A DNA stretch of 18,831 nt. Origin: Sphingomonadales bacterium. GTDB lineage: Bacteria > Bacteroidota > Bacteroidia > UBA7662. Below the pieces are notes generated by a model, which was given only the letters and a program-made list of their open reading frames with translations, searched no databases and was not told the DNA's origin. The stretch covers positions 1 to 18,831 of the forward strand of contig VHAW01000017.1 in NCBI GenBank assembly GCA_016872225.1, in the 5' to 3' direction. Position 1 is the first letter of the stretch. Each line of letters starts with the position of its first letter. Shown piece after piece: positions 8,251 to 16,455 of this stretch. Both the position numbers and the translations under genes were made by a program.

Positions 8251-10980
8251 GTGATTTCAAATTCTTCTTTACGACGTAAAATTAAAGTCGGAATTCTGTT
8301 TGGTGGTAACTCCCGCGAAAGGGAGGTGTCTTTTGCAGGTGGTCGCACGGTGTATGACCTTCTGAACAAAAGTATTTTTGAGTCAGTACCTCTTTTTGTT
8401 GACTCTTTTGGACAATTAGTGGAACTACATTGGTCTTTTTTGTACAAAGGAAGTATTCGTGATTTCTATCCTTCTTCTCTATCGGTAAATTCCGTTTCGC
8501 GGTCGGATAATACCCCATCGCCAAACGCCGCCCCGCAAGGTTCGTGGTTGCCTTATGCAGAACAACGAGACGATGCAACTCAACATGCAGAATCATGGCG
8601 CAAGGCCATAGGCCAGCCTTTAGCATGGGAAGATTTATCCAAACGCATTGATTTGGTATTTATGGCCTTGCACGGAAAGAATGGAGAAGACGGTCGCGTG
8701 CAATCCATGTTGGATTTTTGGGAGATTCCCTACACCGGTTGTGGGGCTCGCTCTGCTGCATGGGGTATGAACAAAGTAGCTCAGCGCCAAGATATGTTGG
8801 CCAGTGGTTGGGATGTCCCCCTGCATTTGCTTATTCCCAGGCCGGAATGGGTTGGCCAAGATGCAGTTCAAAGGGAACGCTGGGTGTCCAAGATCAAAAA
8901 ACAATTTCCAAAAGGTTGTGTTATTAAATCTGCAAATCAGGGAAGTAGTATTGGATTGTCACTATTGCGGTATTTGGATGAAGAGGCGATAGGGACCGCT
9001 ATCAACAAGGCCTTCTTTACGGCCAGAATTCGCAAAGCCGAATATCAAAAGGACGGAAACCTTTCCTTGGATCGGTTGGCCGATTTTCGAACAGGTGTAG
9101 GTTTTCCCTTGAGGGATCGAGATAACGGGAAGGTTTGGTATTCGCCGCATGCCTGGGAACAATGGTTTCTGAATGATTTTCAAGGCGATGAATGCGAAGT
9201 GGAATCTTTAGATACCGAGACTTATGTTCTCGTGGAGGAAATCATTGCTGGCAAGGAATTCTCTTGCATTGTTCTCGAAAAGCCTGATGCAAATGCCTCA
9301 GCCTTACCGCCAACCGAAATTAGTTCTTCACAGGAATTTTATGACTACCGATCCAAATACCTCCCGGGACTAGCTCGCAAGAAAACTCCCATTGATCTAC
9401 CCGAAGAACAGATTCATCAAATTCGTAGGGCATGTGAACGATTATTTAGGCAATTTCATTTTTCGGTTTATGCTCGCATTGATGGCTTTGTGACTCCGGA
9501 AGGCAGAATCCTTCTTAACGATCCCAATACGACATCGGGCATGATGCCTTCGTCTTTTTTCTTTCAGCAGGCTGCTGAAATCGGCTTGAGTCCATCGTCT
9601 TTTCTCACCTATATCGTGAGCGCCTCACTAAAAGCAAGATTGCAAGAGAATCCTGCATCCAATCGCTGCAGGAATTTATGGGAACAAATCAATCAGTGGA
9701 TCGTCCATGTCATGCAAGAGCAGGGGGACTGTCGGCGCATTGGGGTCCTTATGGGTGGTTATTCATCCGAACGACATATTTCGGTCGAATCAGGTCGAAA
9801 CATATATGAGAAAATATCAGCAACCGAAGGCTTTGAGGCGATTTCCCTTTTTCTAAGCGGTAACGCCGATGCTTGGAATCTGCACGAATTGCCCATGCAT
9901 CTCCACCTGAAAGATAACGCAGACGATATTTTGGCAGGTATTCAACATTCCTCAGGACCGAAAGTTCTTGGGCAAATCCGGGAGGAATTTAGAGAACTGT
10001 TGGAGGTTTTTGCACCCAAAGCTTTGGAATATCCTAAGCCTATTGCATGGGAAGATTTAGCCAATCGATTGGATTTTGTGTTTATTGCCTTGCACGGACG
10101 CCCTGGCGAGGATGGTGCCGTACAATCCCGATTAGCAGCCCTTGGGATTCCGTACAACGGCTCAGGGGTTGCGAGCAGTGCACTGACGATTGATAAATAT
10201 GCGACAGGGCAATTGCTTTTGGCCTCTGGCCTTAAGGTCGCTGATCAAAGGCGAATATCCTTGGAAGATTGGAAGAGTAATTTATCCAAACAATGGGTGT
10301 CTGAAAGAACTATTTGGCCCATGATTGCCAAACCTCTGGACGACGGGTGCTCGACGGCGGTTTACCAACTGACTTGTCTGGAGGATTTGGAGGCCTATGC
10401 TCAATTGTGTTTTCGTGAAGAAAATGATTGGCCTCTTGACGTGGCCAAATTGCTTCAAGTTCAAGGACCCCAGTGGTTTAATCGGTCGAATGCCTTTCTG
10501 CTCGAAGAATATATTTCGGCGCAGGAGAATGAGTATTTTCTGGAAATAACTGGCGCGATGTTGGTTCAAACGCATGAAGGGGGCCTTCGAACGTATGAGG
10601 TTTTTGAACCCTCCGAAAGCATCGCTGGAGAAGGTATTTTGAGCTTGGAAGAGAAGTTCTTGGCAGGTCAAGGCACCAACATCACTCCAGCCCGATTGGC
10701 TTCTGACCCCAAAGATCAGCGTCGAATTTTGGGAGTGGTGCAGGAAAACCTTCGCAAAGCCGCAGAAATTACCGGGGTAGAGGGTTATTGTCGAATCGAC
10801 GCCTTTGTCGGTATCCCTAAGGAGGGGGATATTCGTGTGGTGATCATTGAAATTAATTCATTACCCGGAATGACGCCCGCTACTTGCATCTACCATCAGG
10901 CTGCCTTAGCAGGGTATACGCCTCATCAATTTATAGCCCGAATTATCACATTGGGATTCGAAAGATTTTTAAACCAATGA
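8251..10980 (+). CDS. Fused double D-alanine--D-alanine ligase-like ATP-grasp protein
   Basis: A 909-residue protein made of two complete Ddl-like units; ordinary Ddl is 300-370 residues. Unit 1 (about 10-465) has GGNSREREVS (18-27), HGKNGEDG (141-148), IKSANQGSSIG (225-235), VLVEEIIAGKEF (326-337), the omega-loop YDYRSKY (364-370), RID (409-411) and NDPN (423-426). Unit 2 (about 495-909) has GGYSSERHIS (502-511), HGRPGEDG (615-622), AKPLDDGCST (693-702), EEKF (800-803), RID (848-850) and EIN (867-869). By alignment with E. coli DdlB, unit 1 has Asp424 for the metal ligand Glu270. Unit 2 has Cys700 for Ser150, Phe803 for Tyr216 and Thr878 for Ser281. Ddl joins two D-Ala for the peptidoglycan stem peptide. 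The start is GTG (in-frame stop at 8221-8223). The end overlaps the PASTA gene by ATGA. The family is certain; whether both units work, and on which substrates, is not. Confidence 0.9.
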   Translation: MISNSSLRRKIKVGILFGGNSREREVSFAGGRTVYDLLNKSIFESVPLFVDSFGQLVELHWSFLYKGSIRDFYPSSLSVNSVSRSDNTPSPNAAPQGSWLPYAEQRDDATQHAESWRKAIGQPLAWEDLSKRIDLVFMALHGKNGEDGRVQSMLDFWEIPYTGCGARSAAWGMNKVAQRQDMLASGWDVPLHLLIPRPEWVGQDAVQRERWVSKIKKQFPKGCVIKSANQGSSIGLSLLRYLDEEAIGTAINKAFFTARIRKAEYQKDGNLSLDRLADFRTGVGFPLRDRDNGKVWYSPHAWEQWFLNDFQGDECEVESLDTETYVLVEEIIAGKEFSCIVLEKPDANASALPPTEISSSQEFYDYRSKYLPGLARKKTPIDLPEEQIHQIRRACERLFRQFHFSVYARIDGFVTPEGRILLNDPNTTSGMMPSSFFFQQAAEIGLSPSSFLTYIVSASLKARLQENPASNRCRNLWEQINQWIVHVMQEQGDCRRIGVLMGGYSSERHISVESGRNIYEKISATEGFEAISLFLSGNADAWNLHELPMHLHLKDNADDILAGIQHSSGPKVLGQIREEFRELLEVFAPKALEYPKPIAWEDLANRLDFVFIALHGRPGEDGAVQSRLAALGIPYNGSGVASSALTIDKYATGQLLLASGLKVADQRRISLEDWKSNLSKQWVSERTIWPMIAKPLDDGCSTAVYQLTCLEDLEAYAQLCFREENDWPLDVAKLLQVQGPQWFNRSNAFLLEEYISAQENEYFLEITGAMLVQTHEGGLRTYEVFEPSESIAGEGILSLEEKFLAGQGTNITPARLASDPKDQRRILGVVQENLRKAAEITGVEGYCRIDAFVGIPKEGDIRVVIIEINSLPGMTPATCIYHQAALAGYTPHQFIARIITLGFERFLNQ

Positions 10981-11717
10981 TGTCGCCCGTCCGAAAATTT
11001 TGGTTGCAGTTTTTAGGCCTTAATTTGATTTTGGTCATCGGATTTCTTGCGGCATTGAACAACTATACCTCTCATGGGGAAGCCATTGAAGTACCTCAAC
11101 TGGTAGGCAAATCCCTTGAGGAAGCCGAGTCCATCCTGGGTGAATTGGAGTTGGAAGCTGTTGTGGTCGACTCGCAATTTTCAGAAGGGCTTGCTCCAGC
11201 CTCTGTGGTAGCGAGCGACCCATTTTCGGGTTTCTTGGTCAAGAAAGGGCGACGTATTTATCTTACTTTAAATCTGGTAAACTTACCCATGGTTTCATTG
11301 CCCCAACTCACGGATTTATCCCTGCGTAAGGCCACCCTTGATTTGCAGAACAAAGGGCTCAAGGTAGGTCAACTAATTTATCAGCCGGATATTGCGCACA
11401 ATGTCGTGTTGTCCGGTCAGCGGAATGGGTTAACCTTGGATTCGGGGACTCTCTTACCTCGAGGCACGACAGTAGATTTGGTGATTGGCATGGGCAATAT
11501 GGACTCTTTGGTGGAGGTTCCATCCTTGATCGGCCTTACATTGGATGAAGCCCGTATTTTTTTAGCAGAATCGGCCTTGTCGTTAGGTTTGGTCAACTAT
11601 CTGGGAGAGGTAGCTGATAGCAGCAAGGCCCAAATCGTTCGCCAACGTCCTATGCCGGGTGGCAATAAGGGTATGATCAAAGCGTTGGAATATGTAGACC
11701 TATGGCTGGCCGATTGA
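10977..11717 (+). CDS. Membrane-anchored protein with three PASTA domains
   Basis: A 246-residue protein with a short basic N-terminus, one membrane helix at about 8-28, and three PASTA repeats outside the cytoplasm at about 37-102, 106-172 and 178-244. Each repeat opens with a VPxLxGxSLxEA-like signature: VPQLVGKSLEEA, LPQLTDLSLRKA and VPSLIGLTLDEA. PASTA domains bind peptidoglycan stem peptides or related wall ligands in penicillin-binding proteins and Ser/Thr kinases; here no kinase or transpeptidase domain is attached. I start it at the ATG overlapping the ligase stop (ATGA); the longer open frame upstream is ligase sequence in another frame. Adjacent ddl and PASTA genes are a familiar Bacteroidota arrangement, which suggests a wall-sensing or scaffold role beside the ligase. 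The end overlaps the next gene by 16 bases. Confidence 0.88.
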   Translation: MMSPVRKFWLQFLGLNLILVIGFLAALNNYTSHGEAIEVPQLVGKSLEEAESILGELELEAVVVDSQFSEGLAPASVVASDPFSGFLVKKGRRIYLTLNLVNLPMVSLPQLTDLSLRKATLDLQNKGLKVGQLIYQPDIAHNVVLSGQRNGLTLDSGTLLPRGTTVDLVIGMGNMDSLVEVPSLIGLTLDEARIFLAESALSLGLVNYLGEVADSSKAQIVRQRPMPGGNKGMIKALEYVDLWLAD

Positions 11718-13630
11718 CCAATCCTCATTGGATAGCATTGTTCTTGTGTATAGCGGGAATAATGGATGTTTATTCTCAGGAAAGTACTTTCCCGATACGG
11801 ATAAATTCATCTTTACAGAATTTTCATAACAATACAGGACAAGGCCTTTATGCAGGGATTCAGCGATCCAGCGATACCCTTGATTTGCCATTTTTGGATG
11901 ATTTCTCTTACGCGGGATATTATCCTGATCCTCACCTTTGGTCCGATCGTCATGTTTTCCGTAACAACGATATGGCCATACGACCACCCAGCCAAGGTTT
12001 TGTGACTTTTGATGGGCTTGATTCATCAGGTAGACCTTACGACAACAGTGCATTGTCTGCTACGGGTCGCGCAGACTTTCTGACATCATTGCCTCTACGG
12101 CTCGGAGCTTATACAGCAGCAGATTCTTTGGTTTTGACGTTTTCCTATCAGCCGGCCGGATGGTCCGAAAGCCCCGAACCCTCCGATTCGTTAATCCTAG
12201 AGTTTCGCTCGAATAGTGGTTCATGGAACCGGGTTTGGTTTGTGAACGGTTCAACCGTACAACCCTTTCGCTATGCAGTCATTGCTTTAAGTGATCCGCA
12301 ATATCTCTACGACGGGATGCGAATGCGCTGGGTGAACCATGGATCTTTAACCGGTTTGGTGGATTGCTGGCATTTGGACTATGTTCTACTCAATTCGGGC
12401 CGAACGATGTCGGATACCCTATTCAATGATATTGCTTTGGTGCAAACCAACGCAACTTACTTGCGTCCTTACCGAAGCATGCCTTTAAGTCACTTTTTGG
12501 CGGATACTACCAGGTTCCTGAATCCAACTCATGGGGTGGGTATCGTGAATAACGGCGGCTCGGTGAGTTACAATCGTGCATACCGTGTTTTTGATCAAAT
12601 ATCCTCAGTTCCTCTCTTCACCAGTCCTCCATTGCCCTCCCTAACACTAGGAACCTTAAGTAGTTCAGTGTTGATTTTTCAACGTTTTGTGGTGCCTACT
12701 CCTGCTGGGGATAGCATGACTCTTCGGATTGAGTATTCGGTGCAATCGGCTGGTGACCGTTTAACAAGGAACGACACCATGTCGGAATCCGTCAAACTTT
12801 GGAATTACTTTGCCTACGACGACGGCACAGCAGAAACTGGATACGGAATTAACGTGATCGCAGGCTCGTGTGCCAATAAATTTTGGTTATCTAGGCCAGA
12901 TACTTTGCGAGGTGTTTGGATGTACTTCACCCAGGCAGCGGCCAATGCTTCCAATGAGTTGTTTGTTCTTAAAGTATGGTCTCAAATTCAAGAAGGGGGA
13001 AGAGCTGCTACCGAAATTTTTCGATCTTCGATTCCATACCGTCCGAGATACGGGGACAGCATAGGTCATTTTCAATACTTTGCCATCAATCCACCCTTGG
13101 TGGTTCAGGATTCTTTCTATATCGGATGGCAGCAAGAAACCCCTGGTCTCATCAATATCGGGCTGGATCGTAACGACACCTTGGTTCGATACAACCGTTG
13201 GTTTAATACACAAGGGATATGGGAGGAATCCTCTATTGCAGGATCTTGGATGATCAGACCTGTAATGGGGGGGCCTTTCCGTTATCCGGCTCATGTAAAG
13301 CCGAATGATGCTTTGAGTAAATCATGGACGGTTTATCCGAATCCTTTGCCTAGAGAAAATCCAATAATCAGTATCGTAGGTTATGGGGTACTGCAGTCCA
13401 TCCAATTATGGGATGCTACTGGTAGGTTAATGGAGCAGGTTCGATTAAATTCATCGCATTCCTTTGATTCAAATCAAGGAACTTACGAATTGGATCCTCA
13501 AGCGGGACCCGAATCTCGAGCAGTCTACCGATTTAGTATTCCAGCAAATGCCATGAAACCTGGTGTTTACGGATTGATCCTCCAAGAAGAGGGGGGTTCT
13601 ATTCATCGTTGCAAAGTCCTTATTCCATAA
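11702..13630 (+). CDS. Secreted T9SS cargo protein of unknown function
   Basis: A 642-residue exported protein. A signal peptide (hydrophobic core about 9-20, probable cleavage after VYSQ, residue 25) is followed by an LDDFS-type beta-rich region at about 60-230, which resembles the jelly-roll modules common in Bacteroidota surface proteins. A middle module at about 365-525 opens with YFAYDDGTAETGYG and contains many aromatic and Asp/Asn residues. The C-terminal 100 residues form a type A T9SS sorting domain with SWTVYPNPLP (541-550), LWDATGRLMEQV and a final GVYGLILQEEG...KVLIP strand. This domain sends the protein through the type IX secretion system, where it is cleaved and often attached to A-LPS. 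No catalytic motif is recognisable. Its gene overlaps the PASTA gene by 16 bases and precedes the thioesterase gene by 11 bases. Confidence 0.85.
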   Translation: MAGRLTNPHWIALFLCIAGIMDVYSQESTFPIRINSSLQNFHNNTGQGLYAGIQRSSDTLDLPFLDDFSYAGYYPDPHLWSDRHVFRNNDMAIRPPSQGFVTFDGLDSSGRPYDNSALSATGRADFLTSLPLRLGAYTAADSLVLTFSYQPAGWSESPEPSDSLILEFRSNSGSWNRVWFVNGSTVQPFRYAVIALSDPQYLYDGMRMRWVNHGSLTGLVDCWHLDYVLLNSGRTMSDTLFNDIALVQTNATYLRPYRSMPLSHFLADTTRFLNPTHGVGIVNNGGSVSYNRAYRVFDQISSVPLFTSPPLPSLTLGTLSSSVLIFQRFVVPTPAGDSMTLRIEYSVQSAGDRLTRNDTMSESVKLWNYFAYDDGTAETGYGINVIAGSCANKFWLSRPDTLRGVWMYFTQAAANASNELFVLKVWSQIQEGGRAATEIFRSSIPYRPRYGDSIGHFQYFAINPPLVVQDSFYIGWQQETPGLINIGLDRNDTLVRYNRWFNTQGIWEESSIAGSWMIRPVMGGPFRYPAHVKPNDALSKSWTVYPNPLPRENPIISIVGYGVLQSIQLWDATGRLMEQVRLNSSHSFDSNQGTYELDPQAGPESRAVYRFSIPANAMKPGVYGLILQEEGGSIHRCKVLIP

Positions 13631-13641
13631 TCTTTATACCT

Positions 13642-14175
13642 ATGCCTTCCACCACTTCTGCTAAGAATTCATCGCATTCGCTGACCGTGATGAACGAATT
13701 GGTCTTGCCCAATGATACCAATACCCTGAATAATTTAATGGGAGGTCGGCTCTTGCATTGGATGGATATATGTGCTGCGATCGCTGCCCAAAAGCACGCT
13801 AACCGGATTGTGGTAACAGCTTCAGTGGATAATGTTAGCTTCAACCGTGCGATTCGCCTGGGAAATTTGGTGAGTTTAACGGCACGGGTTACCCGAGCCT
13901 TTCAAACTTCGATGGAGGTCCACTTGGAGGTTTGGTGCGAGAACATCCCTCAGGGGATTCGACATCTGTGCAACAAGGCTTATTTCACCTTTGTAGCGGT
14001 GGACGACACCGGTATGCCGACCCCTGTACCTGAACTCGTTCCGGAAACAAAAGAAGATCAAGCGCACTTCGCAGGAGCCTTACGCCGACGTCAGCTCAGA
14101 TTAGTTCTTGGTGGGCGAATGAAACCCAGCGAGGCCAACGAGCTACGCTCGATTTTTGAAAACAACCCCGATTAA
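13642..14175 (+). CDS. Hotdog-fold acyl-CoA thioesterase
   Basis: A 177-residue hotdog protein of the acyl-CoA hydrolase (YciA/ACOT) type, which cleaves acyl-CoA to free acid and CoA. The signature NDTNTLNNLMGGRLLHWMD (24-42) contains the loop before the hotdog helix and the probable catalytic Asp42. VTASVDNVSFNRAIRLGNLV and the strand MEVHLEVW complete the fold. I start at the ATG 11 bases after the previous stop (MPSTTSAKNSS); the open frame extends upstream into the T9SS gene but with no family support. A charged C-terminal tail (about 130-177) is longer than in the smallest members. It is the last gene of the + strand run, 20 bases from the converging M16 gene. Confidence 0.9.
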   Translation: MPSTTSAKNSSHSLTVMNELVLPNDTNTLNNLMGGRLLHWMDICAAIAAQKHANRIVVTASVDNVSFNRAIRLGNLVSLTARVTRAFQTSMEVHLEVWCENIPQGIRHLCNKAYFTFVAVDDTGMPTPVPELVPETKEDQAHFAGALRRRQLRLVLGGRMKPSEANELRSIFENNPD

Positions 14176-14190
14176 CCCAGTGGGTTTTGG
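14174..14190. terminator. Weak candidate terminator hairpin between converging genes
   Basis: AACCC and GGGTT flank a three-base loop, followed by a few T residues. It begins at the thioesterase stop codon and lies in the 20-base gap before the M16 gene's 3' end, so it could serve both strands. The stem is only five pairs, so this is a tentative call. Confidence 0.3.
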
Positions 14191-14195
14191 ATGGG

Positions 14196-16400
14196 CTAGT
14201 GGATAAAGTCACTATCCTTCAGTTTCGGGTTTAAGGAGCCTTCTTTGAGCAGAAACTCAATTTGCTGGGGCCCCATGCTGATATTGACTTTATGGGGCAT
14301 CATAAGTCCTTTGCCGATATCTCTGTAGTCTGAAAAAGAGGTTGTGTTGAAAGCCTCTTTACCGTCCGGGCCTTTGGAGCTGCGGACCGTTTGAACCTTG
14401 AGCCCTGTGCTTAAATTGTAGAAATGACTTTCGGTATTTCCATTCAGGTAAGTCCAATCAAGCCTTGCGCAGAGTTCTTTATTAAGAATAGCCGCTCCAC
14501 CTAATTTTAATTTACCATTCGATTGGGCAATCCATTCGATCTCTGGGCATGGGAGAGCATCAAGGGCTTGCTGAGCGGTCTCTTCTACGTCCGAAGATCT
14601 CTCACCTTGCATGCTCTTCCGGGAAAGCTTCCCATCCTTGTACAAATTGGAAGACATCACCATGGAGCCGTTCAATTTGACCGTGGTCAACGAGGCCAAT
14701 GGTTTGCTTTGTTTGATTTCGACTAAATCCAAATTCATGCCCTGAAGGGTAGCTGACATAACCGTCCTTAAGCTTTTGACTTTGGACCATGCCTTGGCAC
14801 CACCGGTGGCTTGGATATACTGATTCAAGACGGATTCAAGGGTTACGTTGGCCGGTAATTTGATGGCCGTGGGGTCCTCGGCTCTATCGCCATTCCAATC
14901 ATACCATTCAATTCTGCCGTCACTATCCAAGGCTTTAAGCTTAGGGCCAATTTCAGCGCCTTTTCCAACACAAATCACAAGACAATTTTGAGGTTGAATC
15001 ATTTTACGGGCCATTTCCTGAACTTTGGTTGCATCAACTCCGGCCAATTCTTGAAGATAATTACGATAGTAGGAAGGTGACATTTTGTAACGCTCCTGGT
15101 CAATGTAGAATCCGGCAATGGTTTGAGGATTTTGAAGGGAAATCGAAAAGGTTCCGTTAAGGTAGTTCAGCACTCCCTGCAATTCTTCGTTGGGGACTAA
15201 GGTGTCACGGATGCGGTTGAGTTCGTAAAAGAATTCACGAACGGCGCTATCGGTTACGGCATTACGAACTTGGGCAAAAGCACGGAATTGTCCAACCAAT
15301 GGATTTCGGCTAAGGGATGAATAGGCCCCGTAGGTATAACCGTGCGTTTCGCGAAGGTTGTCAAAGAGACGGGCGTCGCTTGCACCCAGAATCGTATTCA
15401 TCACCGATGAAGGAATAACTTCTGGAGAACCAGGAAAAAGTTGAACCGTGTTGGCAATGCGAATTACGGTCTGTACCGCCTCTGGTCGATCCACAACCAC
15501 TATGCGTATTCCTTGTTGAGAAGCTGGAAGAGCGTGCTTTTGAGCGGGGACGCCTTGTTTAGGCCAAGCACTCAAATAGGTCTTGGTCAGTTTCTCCGCC
15601 GTGGCCCGATCGATATCGCCAACAATGGCCAGGTAGGCGCAGTTGGGCCTCAAATATTGATCCCTGAACTGTTCACAATCTGCCAGTTGAATAGACTTCA
15701 ACCCCTTAGATGTCATAATCTCCCCATAAGGGTGATTAGCCCCGTACAAGAGTTTGGACAGCACCCTCTCGGCAATGGACTCCGCATTGCTTTTCTCAGT
15801 TTCGAGATTAGAGAGGTTCTGCTTGACTAAGCGCTCCAGTTCACTTTGCCTGTATTGGGGTTGGGTCAGCATTTCACTCATCAAGCCAAACACAGGTTCA
15901 ACGTTACGACTCAATGCCGAAGCATATACTGAGCTGGCCGAAGTAGTGAGGGTGAGACCTAATCGGTCAACCGCTTCATCAAATTCTTCTTTGGATTTAC
16001 TTACGGTACCGCATTTGATGAGGTCACCGGTGATGTTGGATACTCCGGCTATGGAACCTTCCAGGACCGGATCGTAGTCCCATACCAGGGATAAACTAAT
16101 TCGAGGGAGCTTGCGGTTGGGGACTAAAAAGACTTTGAGACCGTTCTCCAATTCCCAGCGCTCGGCTTCAGCCCAACGAATCTCAGGAGCAGGTTGGGGA
16201 AGAGGTTTGCGGCTACGATCAAGAGGCTCTTCTGCAACAGGCTGGGGCATAGCAATTTTACCTTTATTCGCCTTGGATTGCCCTGAAGGTGCGGAATTGG
16301 CTTTGGTCTGAGCGGAGGCGGAAGAAATGCCTAAAATTTGAACAGGGGTATTGCCATAAGCGACGGCAAAGAAAACAAGTAAAATAGATTTAAATTTCAT
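14196..16400 (-). CDS. Catalytically inactive M16-family peptidase subunit with LolA-like C-terminal extension
   Basis: A 734-residue exported protein. Signal peptide at about 1-30 (ending SSASAQ), then a low-complexity Pro/Lys/Ala-rich linker to about 75. A full two-lobed M16 unit follows at about 80-510. The zinc motif HxxEH is absent: at the aligned place (AGVSNITGDLIKCGT, residues 118-132) it reads Asn122, Gly125, Asp126. The second lobe keeps RETHGYTYGAYSS (350-362), the substrate-binding signature of M16B partners. So this is the non-catalytic half of a heterodimer with the upstream gene product. Residues 519-734 form an extra beta-rich module starting LESVLNQYIQATGGAKAW, like LolA/LolB-type lipid-binding folds. 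I use the ATG at 16400; a TTG at 16427 is the alternative. It lies 55 bases downstream of the active subunit gene. Confidence 0.87.
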   Translation of the reverse strand: MKFKSILLVFFAVAYGNTPVQILGISSASAQTKANSAPSGQSKANKGKIAMPQPVAEEPLDRSRKPLPQPAPEIRWAEAERWELENGLKVFLVPNRKLPRISLSLVWDYDPVLEGSIAGVSNITGDLIKCGTVSKSKEEFDEAVDRLGLTLTTSASSVYASALSRNVEPVFGLMSEMLTQPQYRQSELERLVKQNLSNLETEKSNAESIAERVLSKLLYGANHPYGEIMTSKGLKSIQLADCEQFRDQYLRPNCAYLAIVGDIDRATAEKLTKTYLSAWPKQGVPAQKHALPASQQGIRIVVVDRPEAVQTVIRIANTVQLFPGSPEVIPSSVMNTILGASDARLFDNLRETHGYTYGAYSSLSRNPLVGQFRAFAQVRNAVTDSAVREFFYELNRIRDTLVPNEELQGVLNYLNGTFSISLQNPQTIAGFYIDQERYKMSPSYYRNYLQELAGVDATKVQEMARKMIQPQNCLVICVGKGAEIGPKLKALDSDGRIEWYDWNGDRAEDPTAIKLPANVTLESVLNQYIQATGGAKAWSKVKSLRTVMSATLQGMNLDLVEIKQSKPLASLTTVKLNGSMVMSSNLYKDGKLSRKSMQGERSSDVEETAQQALDALPCPEIEWIAQSNGKLKLGGAAILNKELCARLDWTYLNGNTESHFYNLSTGLKVQTVRSSKGPDGKEAFNTTSFSDYRDIGKGLMMPHKVNISMGPQQIEFLLKEGSLNPKLKDSDFIH

Positions 16401-16455
16401 AACAATATTCACGAATAAAAGATTCAACGATTATAAACGGAAGGGCTTTATTGTT

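Noticed and set aside
10884..10976. Upstream extension of the PASTA protein
   Set aside because: These codons lie within the ligase C-terminus in another frame and give no signal peptide; the ATGA overlap start gives a clean membrane anchor.
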